Assembly: GCF_900108475.1 (NCBI RefSeq)
Contig: NZ_FNWO01000017.1
Coordinates: forward strand, 1 to 55,819
Direction: 5' to 3'
DNA: 55,819 nt
From: Magnetospirillum fulvum
Lineage (GTDB): Bacteria > Pseudomonadota > Alphaproteobacteria > Rhodospirillales > Magnetospirillaceae
Shown here: positions 1-9,566 of the stretch, piece after piece
How the letters are laid out: each line of letters opens with the position of its first letter
Position numbering within the stretch: the stretch's first letter is position 1
Translations under genes and position numbers: made by a program
The notes under the pieces: model-generated
What the model was told of the DNA's origin: nothing
Database searches by the model: none
What the model saw: the letters and a program-made list of their open reading frames with translations, nothing else

Positions 1-337
1 TCAGACCCGGCTGTTCGGTGTCGGCGAGACGCTTCAGAATCTTCGCCACCGCCAGCGGCTGGATTTCGGCGTCGGTCTGGACCAGGATGCCGCGGTCGGC
101 CCCCATCGCCAGCGCGGTCCGCAACGTCTCGGTCGCCGTCTGCGGCCCGACCGAAACCGCGACGATTTCGGTCGCGATTCCCGCTTCCTTCAGCCGCACC
201 GCCTCCTCGACCGCGATCTCGTCAAACGGATTCATGCTGAATTTGATGTTGGCGGTCTCGACCCCGCTTTTGTCCGATTTCACCCGGACCTTGACGTTGT
301 AATCGACCACCCGTTTGACCGCGACCAGGATCTTCAT
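1..337 (-). CDS. etfB: Electron transfer flavoprotein subunit beta, N-terminal part (gene runs off the window)
   Basis: The reverse strand from an ATG at 337 reads [20 protein letters not shown], followed by the [18 protein letters not shown] segment typical of EtfB. The frame is still open at the window edge, so about 112 of the usual ~249 residues are present. EtfB pairs with EtfA to bind FAD and AMP and passes electrons from acyl-CoA and other dehydrogenases to ETF-quinone oxidoreductase in the cytoplasm. etfA normally follows etfB and would lie outside the window. The 133 bp between this start and the upstream gene end probably hold its promoter. Confidence 0.93.
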   Translation of the reverse strand, partial: MKILVAVKRVVDYNVKVRVKSDKSGVETANIKFSMNPFDEIAVEEAVRLKEAGIATEIVAVSVGPQTATETLRTALAMGADRGILVQTDAEIQPLAVAKILKRLADTEQPGL

Positions 338-470
338 ATTCGACACGACCTCGCAGACCCGCCCGGCGGCCCGTGATCCGGTGTCGCCCGACGAAAATTG
401 GTATTGCGATGCACAATAAAGGCGGGCGGTGGCGATGTCAACGCCACCCCAGGCGACAGAGGAAAGCGGG

Positions 471-1502
471 TCAAGTGCCCATATAGCGCTTTTCGACGTC
501 TCGGATCAGTTCGATCCCCTGGATCATTTCAGTCATGATGAAGTCGGCCCGCTTGATCGGTCCGCCGGAATTGGGGCGGGGGAACATTCGGGCAAAGGAA
601 CTCATGATAACGGTCAGGCCACACAGGGCAGCCCCGATGGTGATGTGATAGCGCTCGACCATGGTGCGGATCGCGCGAAATTCTTCCTGACTGATGTTTT
701 CCCACATTTCACGGGTGCGTTTCTCGAAGACTTCAAGGCGCCCGGTGATTGTCGCGCTCATCGAGTTGATGACTTCTTCGACCATATCGCAGGTCTTCAT
801 CAGATTGACGTTTTGCTTCAACTGAAAGTGGCTGCGGATCGGAGCCAATGCACGGACGCAGGCGGTGAAATAGGGCTCTAGCCGGTCGAGGCAATGACGG
901 AAGTAACTGAGCGACATGAAGGTGTCGCCGTAATCTTCCAGGAAGCGGGGGACGTCGAACACCTCGATATTGAGGCTTTTCGCCATCGATTCGAGGCGGA
1001 CGCGGGCCTTCTTGACGTCGGGATCGCGGAACAGCCGCAACAGATCGTCGTAGCTTTCGAAATTCACGTCCTCGCCCGAATAGATCATCTTCATCAGCGG
1101 GCGGGTGAACATCACCATGTAGCGGGTCAGCTCGGCCGCTTTTTCCGGCGACAGTTTCAGCGCGGCATAATCGTTGACCATGATCCCGTGCTCGCGCAGC
1201 GAAATCCGCAACGAGTAAACGTCGTAGCTGGGTAGCAAAGCGAGGCGGCGCAGGATCATCAGGTCGGGATGAACCTGATCGGCTGGCCAACTGAACATCG
1301 CGGGCAGGGCCTCGACCTCGATCTGGCCCGATCCGGTCTGGATGTCCGAAAAGATTTCGACGACGCTGCGAAGACGGACGTTCTTGATCAGCCGTGCCGC
1401 TTGCAGGGCCGGAGTCTGGAGCGGGATGATCGACAGCGGCAGGACGAACAGGGAATCCATGTCGCTGTCATTGATCGGCTTCAGGCCGTCTTCTTCTGTC
1501 AT
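471..1502 (-). CDS. Conserved protein of unknown function, 343 aa
   Basis: This open frame has good alphaproteobacterial codon use but matches no family I can name. The protein is soluble for most of its length, rich in charged helical segments, and has a possible hydrophobic stretch near residues 285-305 ([20 protein letters not shown]). A weak membrane anchor is therefore possible. It starts one base after the stop of the MarR regulator gene on the same strand, so the two are very likely co-transcribed and translationally coupled. A role linked to that regulator is inference only. Confidence 0.75.
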   Translation of the reverse strand: MTEEDGLKPINDSDMDSLFVLPLSIIPLQTPALQAARLIKNVRLRSVVEIFSDIQTGSGQIEVEALPAMFSWPADQVHPDLMILRRLALLPSYDVYSLRISLREHGIMVNDYAALKLSPEKAAELTRYMVMFTRPLMKMIYSGEDVNFESYDDLLRLFRDPDVKKARVRLESMAKSLNIEVFDVPRFLEDYGDTFMSLSYFRHCLDRLEPYFTACVRALAPIRSHFQLKQNVNLMKTCDMVEEVINSMSATITGRLEVFEKRTREMWENISQEEFRAIRTMVERYHITIGAALCGLTVIMSSFARMFPRPNSGGPIKRADFIMTEMIQGIELIRDVEKRYMGT

Positions 1503-1503
1503 G

Positions 1504-1884
1504 TCAGACGGCGTCCCCTTTCGGGTTGGCGGTGCCCGCTTCGGCCGCGCTGGCGGCGGTGGCGATGATGTCGCCGAATTCGCGCAGGAACACCGAGCCC
1601 TTGACGGTGCGCTGGATCAGCACCGAGCGGCGGTCGTGGTCATCGACCTTGCGCTTGATCAGGCCGTATTCGGTCAGCCGGTCAAGCGCGCGGGTGATCG
1701 CCGGTTTCGAGACGTTGAGATGAGCCGCCAGCCCCCGCACCGTGTGCGGCGGCGGGATCAGATAGACGGTCAGCAACAGAGCCATCTGCCGCGCCGACAA
1801 ATCCGGGGCATCGCGGCGAACGCTCTCGACGATGGCTCCACGCCAAAGATCAAGAGCCTGTACGGCCTTGAGTTCCACACTCAT
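1504..1884 (-). CDS. MarR-family winged-helix transcriptional regulator
   Basis: The 126-aa protein starts MSVELKAVQALDLWRGAI. It contains a winged-helix domain: HTVRGLAAHLNVSKPAITRALDRL is the recognition-helix region and KRKVDDHDRRSVLIQRTVKG is the wing with the DxRS-type motif of MarR proteins. The frame is open further upstream, but homology starts at this methionine. MarR proteins are dimers that bind palindromic operators and usually respond to small phenolic or electrophilic ligands; the ligand here is unknown. The gene lies one base before the 471-1502 gene and 113 bp downstream of the aminopeptidase gene, all on the same strand. Confidence 0.88.
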   Translation of the reverse strand: MSVELKAVQALDLWRGAIVESVRRDAPDLSARQMALLLTVYLIPPPHTVRGLAAHLNVSKPAITRALDRLTEYGLIKRKVDDHDRRSVLIQRTVKGSVFLREFGDIIATAASAAEAGTANPKGDAV

Positions 1885-1997
1885 CTTGGGCCCAATAATC
1901 GTTGCGGCGACGAAATATTCTAGCCGAGCCGGTTCAACTCGGCAACGACCGATTTCATCTTGCCCGCTTGTGCCGCCGGACGGAAACAAATAGTGAC

Positions 1998-3437
1998 CTA
2001 ACCGGCGTCGGTATCGCTTCGGGCGGGATACCGGGCGGCGATCACCGCGAACAGAGCGCGCAGAGCCAGGGCTTCGCCACCTTCGGGGCGGCCGGGCCGG
2101 GCCGCGCCGTTCCAGGCCATCACGTCGAGGTGAGCCCAGGCGAGGCCCGGCCCGACGAATTCCTGGAGGAACAGGGCCGCGGTGATCGCCCCGGCATAGG
2201 GGCCGTCCGAAACGCTGGCGATGTCGGCGACCTTGCTGTCGAGCAGGCGGCGATAAGGCGCGTGCAGCGGCAGCCGCCACAGCGGGTCGGCCTCGGCCCG
2301 TCCGGCGGCGAGGATGTCCTCGGCCAGCCGGTCGTCGTTGCTGAACAAAGCGGGCAGGTCTGGTCCCAGCGCGGTCCGGGCCGCCCCGGTCAGGGTGGCG
2401 ATGTCGATCAACATTTCGGGCGCGTCGCCCGCCGCCTCGGTCAGGGCGTCGGCGAGGATCAGCCGCCCCTCGGCGTCGGTGTTGCCGATCTCGACGGTCA
2501 GCCCCTTGCGGGTGGTCAGCACGTCGAGCGGGCGCATCGCCTCGGCCGAGACCGCGTTCTCGACCGCCGGGATCAGCACCCGCAGCCGCACCGGCAGCTT
2601 CGCGTCCATGATCATCAGGGCGAGGCCCAGGACGTGGGCGGCGCCCCCCATATCCTTCTTCATCAGCTTCATCGAGGAAGACGGCTTCAAGTCCAGTCCG
2701 CCGCTGTCGAAGCAGACTCCCTTGCCGACCAGGGTGACGCGCGGTGCCTCGGGATCGCCCCAGGTCAGGTCGATCAGGCGCGGCCGCCGGGCGGTCGATG
2801 CGGCGCGGCCGACGGTATAAACCGCCGGGTAATTTTCGGCCAGCAGCCCGTCGCCGACGATGGTGCGGCAGGTGGCGCCGAACCGCGCCGCCAGGGCTTC
2901 GGACGCTCCGGCCAGCTCGGCCGGACCGAGATCGGCGGCGGGCAGGTTGACCAGATCGCGGACCAGCCGGGTCGCCTCGGCGCAACGGGCGACCCAGCCG
3001 CGATCGGCCAAGCTTGGCCAGACCAGATCGGGACCATCGCGGCGCGGGGCGCTTTTGTAGCGGTCGAAGCTATAGCCCGCCAGGGTCCAGCCCAACGCCG
3101 CCCATGACGCGGCGCGCGGCGTGTCCGGTTCGGGATCGAGCCGATAGCGCCCCGGCGGCAGCCGGGCGGGCAGGGCGGCCAGACTCCACGGGTCTTCGGC
3201 GGGATCGGCCAGCCCGGCCAGCGCGGCGGCCAATCCCCCGTCCGGTCCGGGGAGCAGGCACAGCGATCCGGCCTCGGCGGAAAAGCCGACCGCCTCGACC
3301 CAGGTCCGGGCCGAGTCATGGGAATCCAGCCATGGCCCCAACTGCGTCTTGGTCAGGGGGACCAGCGCCACCGGTTTCGTCTCCGTATCCTGCTCGATCA
3401 GGTGTTCCGTCACCGTGCCTCTCCCGCCAACCGTCAT
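1998..3437 (-). CDS. M17-family leucyl aminopeptidase (PepA/PepB type)
   Basis: The 479-aa protein has an N-terminal domain and a C-terminal catalytic domain. The latter carries the M17 motifs: GKGVCFDSGGLDLK supplies metal and catalytic residues, and NTDAEGRL is the family signature with the two acidic ligands and the arginine. M17 enzymes are two-metal, usually hexameric cytosolic peptidases that remove N-terminal residues. Length fits the family. The ATG at 3437 was chosen; a GTG a few codons inside would give a similar product. The gene diverges from the GST gene, with ~107 bp between them for both promoters. Confidence 0.93.
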   Translation of the reverse strand: MTVGGRGTVTEHLIEQDTETKPVALVPLTKTQLGPWLDSHDSARTWVEAVGFSAEAGSLCLLPGPDGGLAAALAGLADPAEDPWSLAALPARLPPGRYRLDPEPDTPRAASWAALGWTLAGYSFDRYKSAPRRDGPDLVWPSLADRGWVARCAEATRLVRDLVNLPAADLGPAELAGASEALAARFGATCRTIVGDGLLAENYPAVYTVGRAASTARRPRLIDLTWGDPEAPRVTLVGKGVCFDSGGLDLKPSSSMKLMKKDMGGAAHVLGLALMIMDAKLPVRLRVLIPAVENAVSAEAMRPLDVLTTRKGLTVEIGNTDAEGRLILADALTEAAGDAPEMLIDIATLTGAARTALGPDLPALFSNDDRLAEDILAAGRAEADPLWRLPLHAPYRRLLDSKVADIASVSDGPYAGAITAALFLQEFVGPGLAWAHLDVMAWNGAARPGRPEGGEALALRALFAVIAARYPARSDTDAG

Positions 3438-3544
3438 GTCCGTTCCCCAGGATGGCCGAGACGCCGTCCGCTGAAAAGAGGGCTGGATGCGCTTTGGCGA
3501 CGATGCGACAGTGAGCGGGCCTGATTCTGCGGGAGGATGTCGGC

Positions 3545-4165
3545 ATGACCCTGATTCTGGTGATCGGAACCAAGCGGTTTTCGTCGTGGTCGCTGCGGCC
3601 CTGGCTGGCGCTGAAAGCGACCGGGGCGCCGTTCGAGGAGGTCGAGATCGCCTTGCGCCAGCCCGGCACCAAGGCCGAGATCCTGAAATGGTCGGCGGCG
3701 GGCAAGGTGCCGGTGCTGATCGACGACGGCCATCTGGTGTGGGATTCGCTGGCGATCTGCGAGTATCTGGCCGAATGCTTCCCTGCCGCCGGATTGTGGC
3801 CCGACGAGCGGTCCGCCCGCGCCGTCGCCCGCTCGGTTGCGGCCGAGATGCATGCGGGCTTTCCCGTCCTGCGCCAGCAATGCCCGATGGATGTTCTGCT
3901 CGACGAGGCCCTGGCCGAGCCCAGTCCCGAGTTGCTGGCCGAAATCGCCCGGGTCGATGCGCTGTGGAGCGCGTGCCGCGGCCATTTCGGCGCGGACGGT
4001 CCGTTTCTGTTCGGCCGCTTCACCATCGCCGACGCGATGTATGCCCCGGTGGTCACCCGCTTTGCCACCTACCACCTGCCGCTCGGGCCGGTCGCCGCCG
4101 CCTATCGCGATGCCGTGCTGGCGTGGCCCGCGCTGGCGGAGTGGATTGCGGCGGCGCGCGACTGA
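3545..4165 (+). CDS. Glutathione S-transferase family protein
   Basis: The 206-aa protein has an N-terminal thioredoxin-like domain (TLILVIGTKRFSSWSLRPWLALKATG, then the cis-proline segment GKVPVLIDD and the glutathione gamma-Glu motif DSLAICEYLAE). A helical C-terminal domain with FTIADAMYAPVVTRF follows. The start RFSSWSLRPW resembles the YfcF/maleylacetoacetate isomerase-like GSTs, where a serine is the likely catalytic residue. It would conjugate or isomerise small electrophiles with glutathione in the cytoplasm; the substrate is unknown. It lies just upstream of tRNA-Leu and looks monocistronic. Confidence 0.9.
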   Translation: MTLILVIGTKRFSSWSLRPWLALKATGAPFEEVEIALRQPGTKAEILKWSAAGKVPVLIDDGHLVWDSLAICEYLAECFPAAGLWPDERSARAVARSVAAEMHAGFPVLRQQCPMDVLLDEALAEPSPELLAEIARVDALWSACRGHFGADGPFLFGRFTIADAMYAPVVTRFATYHLPLGPVAAAYRDAVLAWPALAEWIAAARD

Positions 4166-4227
4166 CGCCGAGAGGCGATTGACAGGTCTGCATTCAGGCG
4201 AAAAGATGCAAGCGCGGAAGGCCGCGC

Positions 4228-4311
4228 GGGGACGTGGTGAAATGGTAAACACTGACGACTTAAAATCGTCCGGCTTCGGCCTTGCGGGTTCAAGTCCCGC
4301 CGTCCCCACCA
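4228..4311 (+). tRNA. tRNA-Leu (anticodon UAA)
   Basis: The acceptor stem GGGGACG (4228-4234) pairs with CGTCCCC (4301-4307), followed by A and an encoded CCA. The anticodon stem GACGA/TCGTC encloses the loop CTTAAAA with anticodon TAA at 4261-4263. A long variable arm (GGC-TTCG-GCC) and the T arm GCGGG-TTCAAGT-CCCGC are typical of class II leucine tRNA. Length is 84 nt. Confidence 0.97.
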
Positions 4312-4387
4312 ACAAATTTCCCCGTTATGCGCCGAACGGGGCGGGGTGAAGACCAATCGGACCGATCCGTCAGTCAATGGAGGGAAA

Positions 4388-4528
4388 ATGAGCTTTCATC
4401 GTCATTTTGGACTGCCCAAGGGGGAACGGAATCAGGCAGACAGAAGGACGCTCTCTCCGATTCTCGTCTTTGGGGTAACTTTCGTCGCGGTCGTCGCCGC
4501 TTTTTACGTGATCCTCACCAAGTTCTAG
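4388..4528 (+). CDS. Small single-pass membrane protein, 46 aa
   Basis: An ATG at 4388 follows the ribosome-binding sequence GGAGGGAAA at a normal distance. The product starts MSFHRHFGLPKGERNQADRR and ends in one hydrophobic segment (ILVFGVTFVAVVAAFYVILTKF) that would form a single transmembrane helix with the basic N-terminus in the cytoplasm. No family is recognised. The good Shine-Dalgarno and clear membrane topology argue that it is real. It sits alone between tRNA-Leu and a second tiny ORF. Confidence 0.6.
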   Translation: MSFHRHFGLPKGERNQADRRTLSPILVFGVTFVAVVAAFYVILTKF

Positions 4529-4671
4529 GCCCGGTCCGGCAGAGAAGGGCGTATCGTCATCGGCACGGACAGCCGATGACGCCGGGTTTCGTGGGCGGAC
4601 CCCATCGACACGGCAGCTTTCCGTCAGGGCCTGTGGGGGATATCCCTTCACTCGATACCGGAGCGCCGTCG

Positions 4672-4866
4672 ATGCCAAGGTTTCGTGGGGCCGTTCTGAA
4701 GGCCAGGGAGATGGTCGCGGACTCGACCAAAATGGCGGCGGATTCGGCAAAAATGGCTGAGGATTCGGCCCGACAGGCTGGGACCAATTTCGACGCCTCC
4801 CTGTCCGCCAGCCGTAAGGCCGTCGCCGACAGTCGGATTTTGTTGCAGCGCAGCCGGTTGCGATAA
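4672..4866 (+). CDS. Putative small coiled-coil protein, 64 aa
   Basis: This short ORF starts MPRFRGAVLKAREMVADSTK. It contains imperfect seven-residue repeats (VADSTKM, AADSAKM, AEDSARQ) that would form an amphipathic helix or coiled coil, then SASRKAVADSRILLQRSRLR. The ribosome-binding site is weak (GGAG ~8 nt upstream), and the frame is open further upstream from 4576. The heptad periodicity is the main argument for coding. It ends just before repeat copy 1, which may act as its terminator. Function unknown. Confidence 0.4.
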   Translation: MPRFRGAVLKAREMVADSTKMAADSAKMAEDSARQAGTNFDASLSASRKAVADSRILLQRSRLR

Positions 4867-4878
4867 CGGCGGGGGGGT

Positions 4879-5145
4879 TAGTCTCCCGTGAAAAAGTCCC
4901 TCGCTGTCGCTCGGTGTACTTTTTCCCGTTGGATTAAAAGGAGAAAAATGGGCTAGGGGCGGCCCAGCGCCCATTTTTCGTGTTGTCTGTTTCACCAGCC
5001 TCCGAAGCCGTGGGCGTCGCCCATCGGCCTCGGAGGGAAGCAAATCCATCCCCGCGCGGAAAGCTTGATTGAGCACGGGGATTCTTTTTGAACCGGGGAA
5101 AAGTACACTGAGGCCAAAGGCCGAAGGACTTTTTCACGACCGACG
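4879..5145 (+). repeat. Inverted-repeat intergenic element, copy 1
   Basis: About 265 bp bounded by TAGTCTCCCGTGAAAAAGTCC-like and GGACTTTTTCACGAC-like ends, which form imperfect terminal inverted repeats (CGTGAAAAAGTCC core; a further GTGTACTTTT/AAAAGTACAC pair inside). It contains an A-rich/T-rich hairpin (AAAAATGGGC 4944-4953 with GCCCATTTTT 4969-4978) and a long GC hairpin (CCTCCGA 4999-5005 with TCGGAGG 5030-5036, plus an inner GGGC/GCCC pair). It fills the space between a forward small ORF and the reverse folC gene, so it could end transcription from both sides. Near-identical copies lie at 24432-24738 and 55539-55771. Confidence 0.9.
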
Positions 5146-5147
5146 GG

Positions 5148-6458
5148 TTACGCCGCGCCGTTTTCGGCCAGCACGGTCCCGGCCAGATAGAGCGAACCGC
5201 AGATCAGGATACGGGCGGGGCCGGGCAGGCGGGCGGCCAGATCGTCCAGCGCCGCCGCGACCGAAGGGGCGGTTTCGGCCTGACTAAATCCGGCACGGCG
5301 GGCGGCGGCCAGCGTGTCTTCAGCCGACAGCGATAACGGCTCGCCCGGAATGGTGACGGTGCGCAACTGGGCGATGCGGGGGGCCAGCGGCCCAAGGATG
5401 CCATCGGCATCCTTGGTCGAGAGCAACCCGATCACCGCGCCGAGCGGGCGGTCGCGCCATGACTCGAGGTGGCATGCCAGCGCGGCGGCGGCATGAGGAT
5501 TGTGCCCGCCGTCGAGCCAGATCTCCCAGTCAGACGGTAAATGATCGACCAGCGCCCCGGCAGGCAAGCGTTGCATTCGGGCTGGCCACGCCACCCGACC
5601 CAGTCCGGCGGCAAGGCGGTCGCGGTCGAAGCCGGGCAGGAGCGCCGGCCGGGCGGTCCGGGCCAGATATTCGGCGGCGGCCAGCGCCACGGCGGCGTTC
5701 TGGCGCTGGAACGCGCCGGGCAGGATGGGCGCGGGCAGCGAGACCGGGCCGGACCGGCCAGTGTACAGCAGCGAGCCGTCGGGGGCGGAGGTGGCGGAAA
5801 AGTCGTGCCCTTCGACGATCAGCGGCACCCCCAGCGCGGCGGCGCGGGCCTCGATCACGGCGCGCGCCTCGTCGGGCTGCGCGGCCAGGATGCAGGGAAC
5901 GCCGGGCTTTAAGATACCCGCTTTTTCCCCGGCGATCGCGGCCAGGGTGTCGCCCAGATAGCTTTGATGGTCGAGCGCGATCGGGGTGATCACGGTCAGC
6001 GCCGGGCGGTCGATGACGTTGGTGGCGTCGAGCCGTCCCCCCATCCCGGTTTCGAGCAGGCAGAGATCGGCCGGAGAGCGGGCGAAGGCCAGCAAAGCGG
6101 CGATGGTGGTCGCTTCGAAAAAGGTGATGCTGTTTTCGGCGTTGGCGGCTTCGACCTCTTCGAGCAGCGCCTCCAGCGTCTCGTCGTCGGGCAAGGTTCC
6201 GGCGATTCGGATCCGCTCGGCGAACCGGACCAGATGCGGCGAAGTATAGACGTGGACGCGAAGGCCCGAGGCCTCGGCCAGGGCGCGCAGGGTGGCGATG
6301 GTCGAGCCCTTGCCGTTGGTCCCGGCGACGTGAACCACCGGCGGCAGCCGCCGGTGGGGATCGCCCACCGCCGTCAGCAGCCGCCGCACCCGATCCAGCG
6401 ACAGGTCGATGATCGAGGGGTGCAGGCGGCCGAGACGGTCAAGGACCGCCGAAATCAC
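5148..6458 (-). CDS. folC: Dihydrofolate synthase / folylpolyglutamate synthase
   Basis: The 436-aa protein begins with a GTG inside the overlapping end of accD. It has the Mur-ligase-type P-loop HVAGTNGKGST, the YTSPHL motif, FFEATTIAALLAF, the ETGMGGRLDATNV motif and the C-terminal LDGGHNPHAA motif. FolC adds glutamate to dihydropteroate and then extends the glutamate tail of folates, using ATP in the cytoplasm. The 4-base overlap with accD and the shared strand place it last in the trpB-trpA-accD-folC operon. Its stop codon lies a few bases from repeat copy 1. Confidence 0.96.
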   Translation of the reverse strand: MISAVLDRLGRLHPSIIDLSLDRVRRLLTAVGDPHRRLPPVVHVAGTNGKGSTIATLRALAEASGLRVHVYTSPHLVRFAERIRIAGTLPDDETLEALLEEVEAANAENSITFFEATTIAALLAFARSPADLCLLETGMGGRLDATNVIDRPALTVITPIALDHQSYLGDTLAAIAGEKAGILKPGVPCILAAQPDEARAVIEARAAALGVPLIVEGHDFSATSAPDGSLLYTGRSGPVSLPAPILPGAFQRQNAAVALAAAEYLARTARPALLPGFDRDRLAAGLGRVAWPARMQRLPAGALVDHLPSDWEIWLDGGHNPHAAAALACHLESWRDRPLGAVIGLLSTKDADGILGPLAPRIAQLRTVTIPGEPLSLSAEDTLAAARRAGFSQAETAPSVAAALDDLAARLPGPARILICGSLYLAGTVLAENGAA

Positions 6459-7366
6459 GCTCCGGCGACCTCGGGGTCGGGAGCGTCGATCGGCAGCGGC
6501 ACCACCGGCGCGGCCGGGGTGCGGTTACGCAGCAGCGAGATCACCCGGACCATCGTGTCGCGCAGGTTGCGCCGGGGCACCACCATATCGACCATGCCAT
6601 GTTCCAGCAGGTATTCCGCCTTCTGGAAGCCTTCGGGCAGCTTCTCGCGGATCGTCGTCTCGATCACGCGGGCTCCGGCAAAGCCGATCACCGCGCCCGG
6701 TTCGGCAATCGCGATATCGCCCAGCATCGCGAAGCTGGCCGAGACGCCGCCGGTGGTGGGATCGGTCAGCAGCACGATATAGGGCAGCCGCTTTTCCTTG
6801 ACCTTATCGACCGCGACGGTCGAGCGGGCCATCTGCATCAACGACAAGATGCCTTCCTGCATCCGCGCCCCGCCCGACGCGGGGATCACGATCAGGGCGG
6901 CATCCTGGACCACCGCCAGTTCGGCGGCGGCGACCAGACCCTCGCCGACGGCAACGCCCATCGACCCGCCCTGGAAATCGAAATTGAACGCGGCGACCAC
7001 CACCGCCTGACCGCCCATCCGGCCATGGGCGACGATAATCGCATCAATCTCGCCGGTCTTGGTCCGGGCGTCCTTCAGACGGTCGATGTACTTTTTCTGA
7101 TCCTTGAACTTCAAGGGATCGTCGGCGACCTTCGGCAGTTCGATGCGCTGGTACAATCCGTCGTCGAACAGCATCTGAAGCCGCGCCTTGACCTTGAGGC
7201 GCAGGTGGTGGCCGCAATGCGGACACACGTTCAGCGCCGCTTCAAGATCGCGGTGGAACACCATGTGGCCGCAAATGGTGCAGCGGTGCCACAGGTTTTC
7301 CGGCACTTCGCGCGGCGCGACCAGACGCTGGAATTTGGGGCGGACGAAGTTGGTCAGCCAGTTCAT
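6455..7366 (-). CDS. accD: Acetyl-CoA carboxylase carboxyltransferase subunit beta
   Basis: The 303-aa protein starts MNWLTNFVRPKFQRLV. It carries a four-cysteine zinc finger near residues 29-53 (CTICGHM and CPHCGHH), then the crotonase-like carboxyltransferase domain with FDFQGGSMGVAVGEG, PASGGARMQEG and TDPTTGGVSASFAMLGD. With AccA it transfers CO2 from biotin-BCCP to acetyl-CoA to make malonyl-CoA. Length is normal. The gene follows trpA by 24 bp and overlaps folC, the classic trpBA-accD-folC order. Confidence 0.97.
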   Translation of the reverse strand: MNWLTNFVRPKFQRLVAPREVPENLWHRCTICGHMVFHRDLEAALNVCPHCGHHLRLKVKARLQMLFDDGLYQRIELPKVADDPLKFKDQKKYIDRLKDARTKTGEIDAIIVAHGRMGGQAVVVAAFNFDFQGGSMGVAVGEGLVAAAELAVVQDAALIVIPASGGARMQEGILSLMQMARSTVAVDKVKEKRLPYIVLLTDPTTGGVSASFAMLGDIAIAEPGAVIGFAGARVIETTIREKLPEGFQKAEYLLEHGMVDMVVPRRNLRDTMVRVISLLRNRTPAAPVVPLPIDAPDPEVAGA

Positions 7367-7390
7367 CGACAGGGCCCTTCTCTAAGTGCG

Positions 7391-8203
7391 TTACCGCCGT
7401 GCGGCGCGGACGCCGGCGGCAAGTTCCTCGACCAGCGCCAGCGGCGCGGTGACCGTTGCGGGAGTTCCGATCGTGTCGGCGATCGCCTGGACGATAGCCG
7501 ATCCGACCACCGCGCCTTCGGCCAGCCGGGCGACTCCGGCGGCTTGGGCAGGGGTGCGGATGCCAAAGCCGACGCAGATCGGAAGGCTGGTGTGGCGGCG
7601 GATGCGGCTCACCGCCTCTTCGATCGCGCTTTCCGACGCCGACGCCGTGCCGGTGACGCCCGCGATCGAGACGTAATAGACGAAGCCCGACGCATTGGCG
7701 AGCACGGCGGGCAGCCGGACATCGTCGGTGGTCGGCGTGGTCAGAACGATGAAGTCGAGCCCGACGGCGCGCAGATGCGGCACCAGTTCGTCGGCTTCCT
7801 CGGGCGGCAGATCGACGATGACCAGCCCATCGACCCCGGCCCGCGCCGCATCGACGGCAAAACGCTCGGCCCCCCAGGTGTGGATCGGGTTGTAATAGCC
7901 CATCAGCACGATCGGGGTGCTGTTGTCGGTTTTGCGGAAGGCGGCGACCATCTCAAGGGTGGCAGCCAACGACGCCCCGGCGGCCAGCGCCCGTTGTGCC
8001 GCCAGCTGGATCGACGGGCCGTCGGCCATCGGATCGGTGAAGGGCATTCCCAGTTCGATCAGATCCGCGCCTGCGGCGGGTAGCCGGTCGAGGATGCTCT
8101 GGCAGGTGGCAATGTCGGGATCGCCCGCGGTGATGAAGGTGACCAGGGCGGCACGGCCCTCTGCCTTCAGATCCTGGAAACGCGTTTCGATACGGCTCAT
8201 CAC
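7391..8203 (-). CDS. trpA: Tryptophan synthase alpha chain
   Basis: The 270-aa TIM-barrel protein starts [20 protein letters not shown]. It has [19 protein letters not shown], which carries the catalytic glutamate and aspartate, then the [16 protein letters not shown] segment and the phosphate-binding VGFGIRTP. TrpA cleaves indole-3-glycerol phosphate and channels indole to TrpB. Its start overlaps the trpB stop by four bases, which fits translational coupling of the two subunits. Confidence 0.97.
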   Translation of the reverse strand: MMSRIETRFQDLKAEGRAALVTFITAGDPDIATCQSILDRLPAAGADLIELGMPFTDPMADGPSIQLAAQRALAAGASLAATLEMVAAFRKTDNSTPIVLMGYYNPIHTWGAERFAVDAARAGVDGLVIVDLPPEEADELVPHLRAVGLDFIVLTTPTTDDVRLPAVLANASGFVYYVSIAGVTGTASASESAIEEAVSRIRRHTSLPICVGFGIRTPAQAAGVARLAEGAVVGSAIVQAIADTIGTPATVTAPLALVEELAAGVRAARR

Positions 8204-9423
8204 ACCAATCCCCCCAGATGGATGTCACCCAGCGCGCGGGCGATGGTGGCGACGTCCTTGTCGCCGCGCCCGGACAGGCTGATGACCATCAGATGGTCGG
8301 CGGGCAGGCTGGCGGCGATCTTGCCGGCATAGGCGATGGCGTGACTGGATTCCAGCGCGGGGATGATCCCTTCCAGCCGGGTGCAGCGCTGGAACGCCTC
8401 GACCGCCTCGGTATCGGTGACCGAGACATACTCGACCCGACCGGTTTCATGCAGCCAGGCATGTTCCGGGCCGATGCCGGGATAATCGAGACCGGCCGAA
8501 ATCGAATGGGCCTCGGCGATCTGGCCGTCATTGTCCTGAAGCAGATAGGTGCGGTTGCCGTGCAGCACGCCGGGGCGGCCGCCGCTCAGGCTGGCGGCAT
8601 GGGCCTTGTCGAGGCCGTGACCGGCGGCTTCGACGCCGATGATCCGTACCCCGGTTTCGTCGAGGAAGGGGTGGAACAGCCCCATCGCGTTCGAGCCGCC
8701 GCCGATGCAGGCGACCAGCGAATCCGGCAGCCGACCTTCTTGAGCCAGGATCTGGGCGCGGACTTCATCGCCGATCACCGACTGGAAGTCGCGGACCATC
8801 GCCGGATAGGGATGCGGCCCGGCCACCGTGCCGATCAGATAATAGGTGTCGTGGACGTTGGTGACCCAATCGCGCAGGGCGTCGTTCATCGCGTCCTTCA
8901 GCGTCGCCGCGCCGGACTGCACCGGGCGGACTTCGGCCCCCAGCAGCTTCATGCGGTAGACGTTGGGCTGCTGCCGCTCGATGTCGGTCGCGCCCATATA
9001 AATGACGCAATCCATCCCGAACAAGGCGCAGACGGTGGCGGTGGCGACGCCGTGCTGACCGGCGCCGGTCTCGGCGATGATCCGCTTCTTGCCCATCCGT
9101 CGTGCCAGCAGGATCTGGCCGATACAATTGTTGATCTTGTGCGCGCCGGTATGGTTGAGATCCTCGCGCTTCAGGAAGATCTTGGCGCCGCCGAACGCTT
9201 CGGTCAGCCGACGGGCGTGATAAAGCGGGTTGGGGCGTCCGACATACTGGGCCAGCAATTGGCGGAATTCCGCCTCGAAGGCCGGGTCGGCCTTGGCGGC
9301 GGCATAGGAGCGTTCGACGTCGAGGATCAGCGGCATCAGCGTCTCGGCGACATAGCGGCCGCCGAAGATGCCGAAATGACCACGCTCGTCCGGTCCGGCG
9401 CGGTAGGTGTTCAAGCTCTGCAT
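8200..9423 (-). CDS. trpB: Tryptophan synthase beta chain
   Basis: The product from ATG 9423 (407 aa) starts [20 protein letters not shown], which matches the usual TrpB N-terminus. It contains the PLP-lysine segment [16 protein letters not shown], the [12 protein letters not shown] motif and the PLP-phosphate loop GGGSNAMG. It condenses indole with serine. An in-frame GTG at 9468 is preceded by the purine-rich GGGGGGACTT, so a 15-residue longer form is possible; I prefer 9423 on homology. No trpF is visible upstream: a divergent regulator gene begins ~140 bp away, so this is the operon's first gene. Confidence 0.95.
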   Translation of the reverse strand: MQSLNTYRAGPDERGHFGIFGGRYVAETLMPLILDVERSYAAAKADPAFEAEFRQLLAQYVGRPNPLYHARRLTEAFGGAKIFLKREDLNHTGAHKINNCIGQILLARRMGKKRIIAETGAGQHGVATATVCALFGMDCVIYMGATDIERQQPNVYRMKLLGAEVRPVQSGAATLKDAMNDALRDWVTNVHDTYYLIGTVAGPHPYPAMVRDFQSVIGDEVRAQILAQEGRLPDSLVACIGGGSNAMGLFHPFLDETGVRIIGVEAAGHGLDKAHAASLSGGRPGVLHGNRTYLLQDNDGQIAEAHSISAGLDYPGIGPEHAWLHETGRVEYVSVTDTEAVEAFQRCTRLEGIIPALESSHAIAYAGKIAASLPADHLMVISLSGRGDKDVATIARALGDIHLGGLV

Positions 9424-9566
9424 CAGTTTCCCATGGGCCTGGGCGGTGAAAGGGTGCCAATAAAGCACGAAGTCCCCCCGCCTGGGGAGTGGTTTTGTGG
9501 GCTTTTCTGCGCCCGATGTACAGAAGCCTCTTCGCCTGTTCGCCCCAGTCGCGGCATGATGGGGGG

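Noticed and set aside
1504-2985. Long open frame extending the MarR gene through the aminopeptidase gene
   Set aside because: The upstream part is Arg/Gly/Pro-rich shadow of the aminopeptidase; homology begins at 1884.
4888-5076. A GTG-started peptide (LNQAFRAGMDLLPSEADGRR and onward) open in all three copies of the repeat
   Set aside because: It spans both hairpins of the element, has no ribosome-binding site and continues into unrelated DNA; the shared frame follows from the copies being nearly identical.
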